From an uncultured Chromatiaceae bacterium (GTDB lineage Bacteria > Pseudomonadota > Gammaproteobacteria > Enterobacterales > Alteromonadaceae), in assembly GCA_946481195.1 (NCBI GenBank), contig CAMLNG010000241.1, forward strand, positions 1-6,115: a stretch of DNA of 6,115 nucleotides, in the 5' to 3' direction. Position 1 is the first letter of the stretch, and every line of letters starts with the position of its first letter. The translations under genes and the position numbers were made by a program. Of this stretch, positions 5,628 to 6,115 are shown piece after piece. The notes under the pieces were generated by a model. The model had not been told where the DNA came from. It searched no databases and saw only the letters and a list, made by a program, of their open reading frames with translations.

Positions 5628-6115
5628 TTATTCCTTCAGTTGCTGATTCAGCGCGCCAAAAGATGCACGCAAAGATGGATACAGAGTGACCAGATAGCTG
5701 CAGGTCAAAGTGAGACCCAGCAAACTTATTAACAAAGTCCAGTCCCAGCTGGAAAACAAACGGTTGGCCGGTAACAGATAATTCATCAGGCTGATGCTGC
5801 TATAGCCAATCAGTAACGCAGCAACAGAAGTGATCCCCGCCATCAACAATACATCGGCCAAAGCTTGCTGCTGAATGTGCCAGCGGCTGGCCCCCAGCGC
5901 ACGGCGCAAACTGATTTCATATTGATTGGCGATATAGCGATTGAGCGACAAATGGCTGGCATTAAACAAACACACCAGTAAAAACAACAGAGTCACCAGC
6001 GCAAAGGCTTCAATATCACCGCCCTGCTGTTTGAAATGGCCCACAATATCTCGCATCGCTACCAGTTTATGGTTGACGGCGCTGGGGTGACGGCCAGCTT
6101 TTTTCTCATCATCGG
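5628..6115 (-). CDS. FtsX/MacB-type ABC transporter permease, C-terminal part, cut by right edge
   Basis: The last 161 residues of a second FtsX-domain permease. The frame is open to the window edge with no stop, so the Met codon at 6056-6054 is almost certainly internal. The 19 codons before it (DDEKKAGRHPSAVNHKLVA) fit the end of a periplasmic domain. From that Met, helices lie at about 17-36 (EAFALVTLLFLLVCLFNASH), 66-90 (VLLMAGITSVAALLIGYSSI) and 105-126 (WTLLISLLGLTLTCSYLVTL). Between the first two is the coupling motif NQYEISLRRALGASRWHI (44-61), close in form to that of the downstream permease but clearly diverged, so these are paralogues rather than a recent duplication. The gene ends 3 nt before the next permease. 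It is the most upstream gene visible in the operon; the promoter, ATPase and any adaptor protein would lie further upstream. Confidence 0.9.
   Translation of the reverse strand, partial: DDEKKAGRHPSAVNHKLVAMRDIVGHFKQQGGDIEAFALVTLLFLLVCLFNASHLSLNRYIANQYEISLRRALGASRWHIQQQALADVLLMAGITSVAALLIGYSSISLMNYLLPANRLFSSWDWTLLISLLGLTLTCSYLVTLYPSLRASFGALNQQLKE

Noticed and set aside
5095..5646. Plus-strand open frame of 183 codons opposite the permease gene
   Set aside because: Antisense to a well-supported permease, with no domain and a Ser/Cys-rich shadow composition.
5628..6056. Reading the upstream permease fragment as a complete 142-residue protein starting at 6056
   Set aside because: The frame stays open to the window edge and the upstream codons look like permease sequence, so the Met is internal and the gene is cut by the window, not truly short.

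Overview
The window looks like ordinary chromosomal DNA from a gammaproteobacterium. The partial gene at the left edge closely resembles Enterobacteriaceae YtfL/PaeA. The sigma54-type two-component pair and MacB-like permeases resemble those of the Alteromonadales/Chromatiaceae type (Rheinheimera- or Alishewanella-like). That genus-level placement is a guess from gene style and moderate GC. Every supported gene lies on the minus strand, so transcription runs from high to low coordinates.

Right part (6115 to 1790): a tightly packed operon segment. It holds the C-terminal end of one FtsX/MacB-type ABC permease (cut by the window edge), then a complete second permease, then an NtrC-family sigma54-dependent response regulator, then its NtrY-like membrane histidine kinase. 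The first two junctions have 3-nt gaps and the last is a 20-nt overlap, so the genes are probably co-transcribed and translationally coupled. The likely logic is an envelope ABC export or stress module whose expression is set by the co-encoded two-component system. The ATPase and any periplasmic adaptor would lie upstream, beyond the right edge. The kinase has only a few residues between its two membrane helices, so it has essentially no periplasmic sensor domain.

Middle part (1789 to 625): a 93-bp spacer with a 9-bp inverted repeat and a nested hairpin, followed by a complete dienelactone hydrolase family gene with an intact Cys-Asp-His triad. Directly after its stop codon is the C-terminal 89 codons of an S9 prolyl-oligopeptidase-type serine peptidase. 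It keeps the catalytic Asp and His but lacks the Ser and the propeller, so it is a gene remnant. A strong hairpin terminator, probably bidirectional, closes this unit.

Left part (624 to 1): an intergenic region with a good sigma70-like promoter, a leader containing TTGTCA repeats, and the first 146 codons of a CNNM/DUF21 transporter of the PaeA (YtfL) type, cut by the left edge. No RNA genes, CRISPR arrays, insertion sequences or phage genes were seen.
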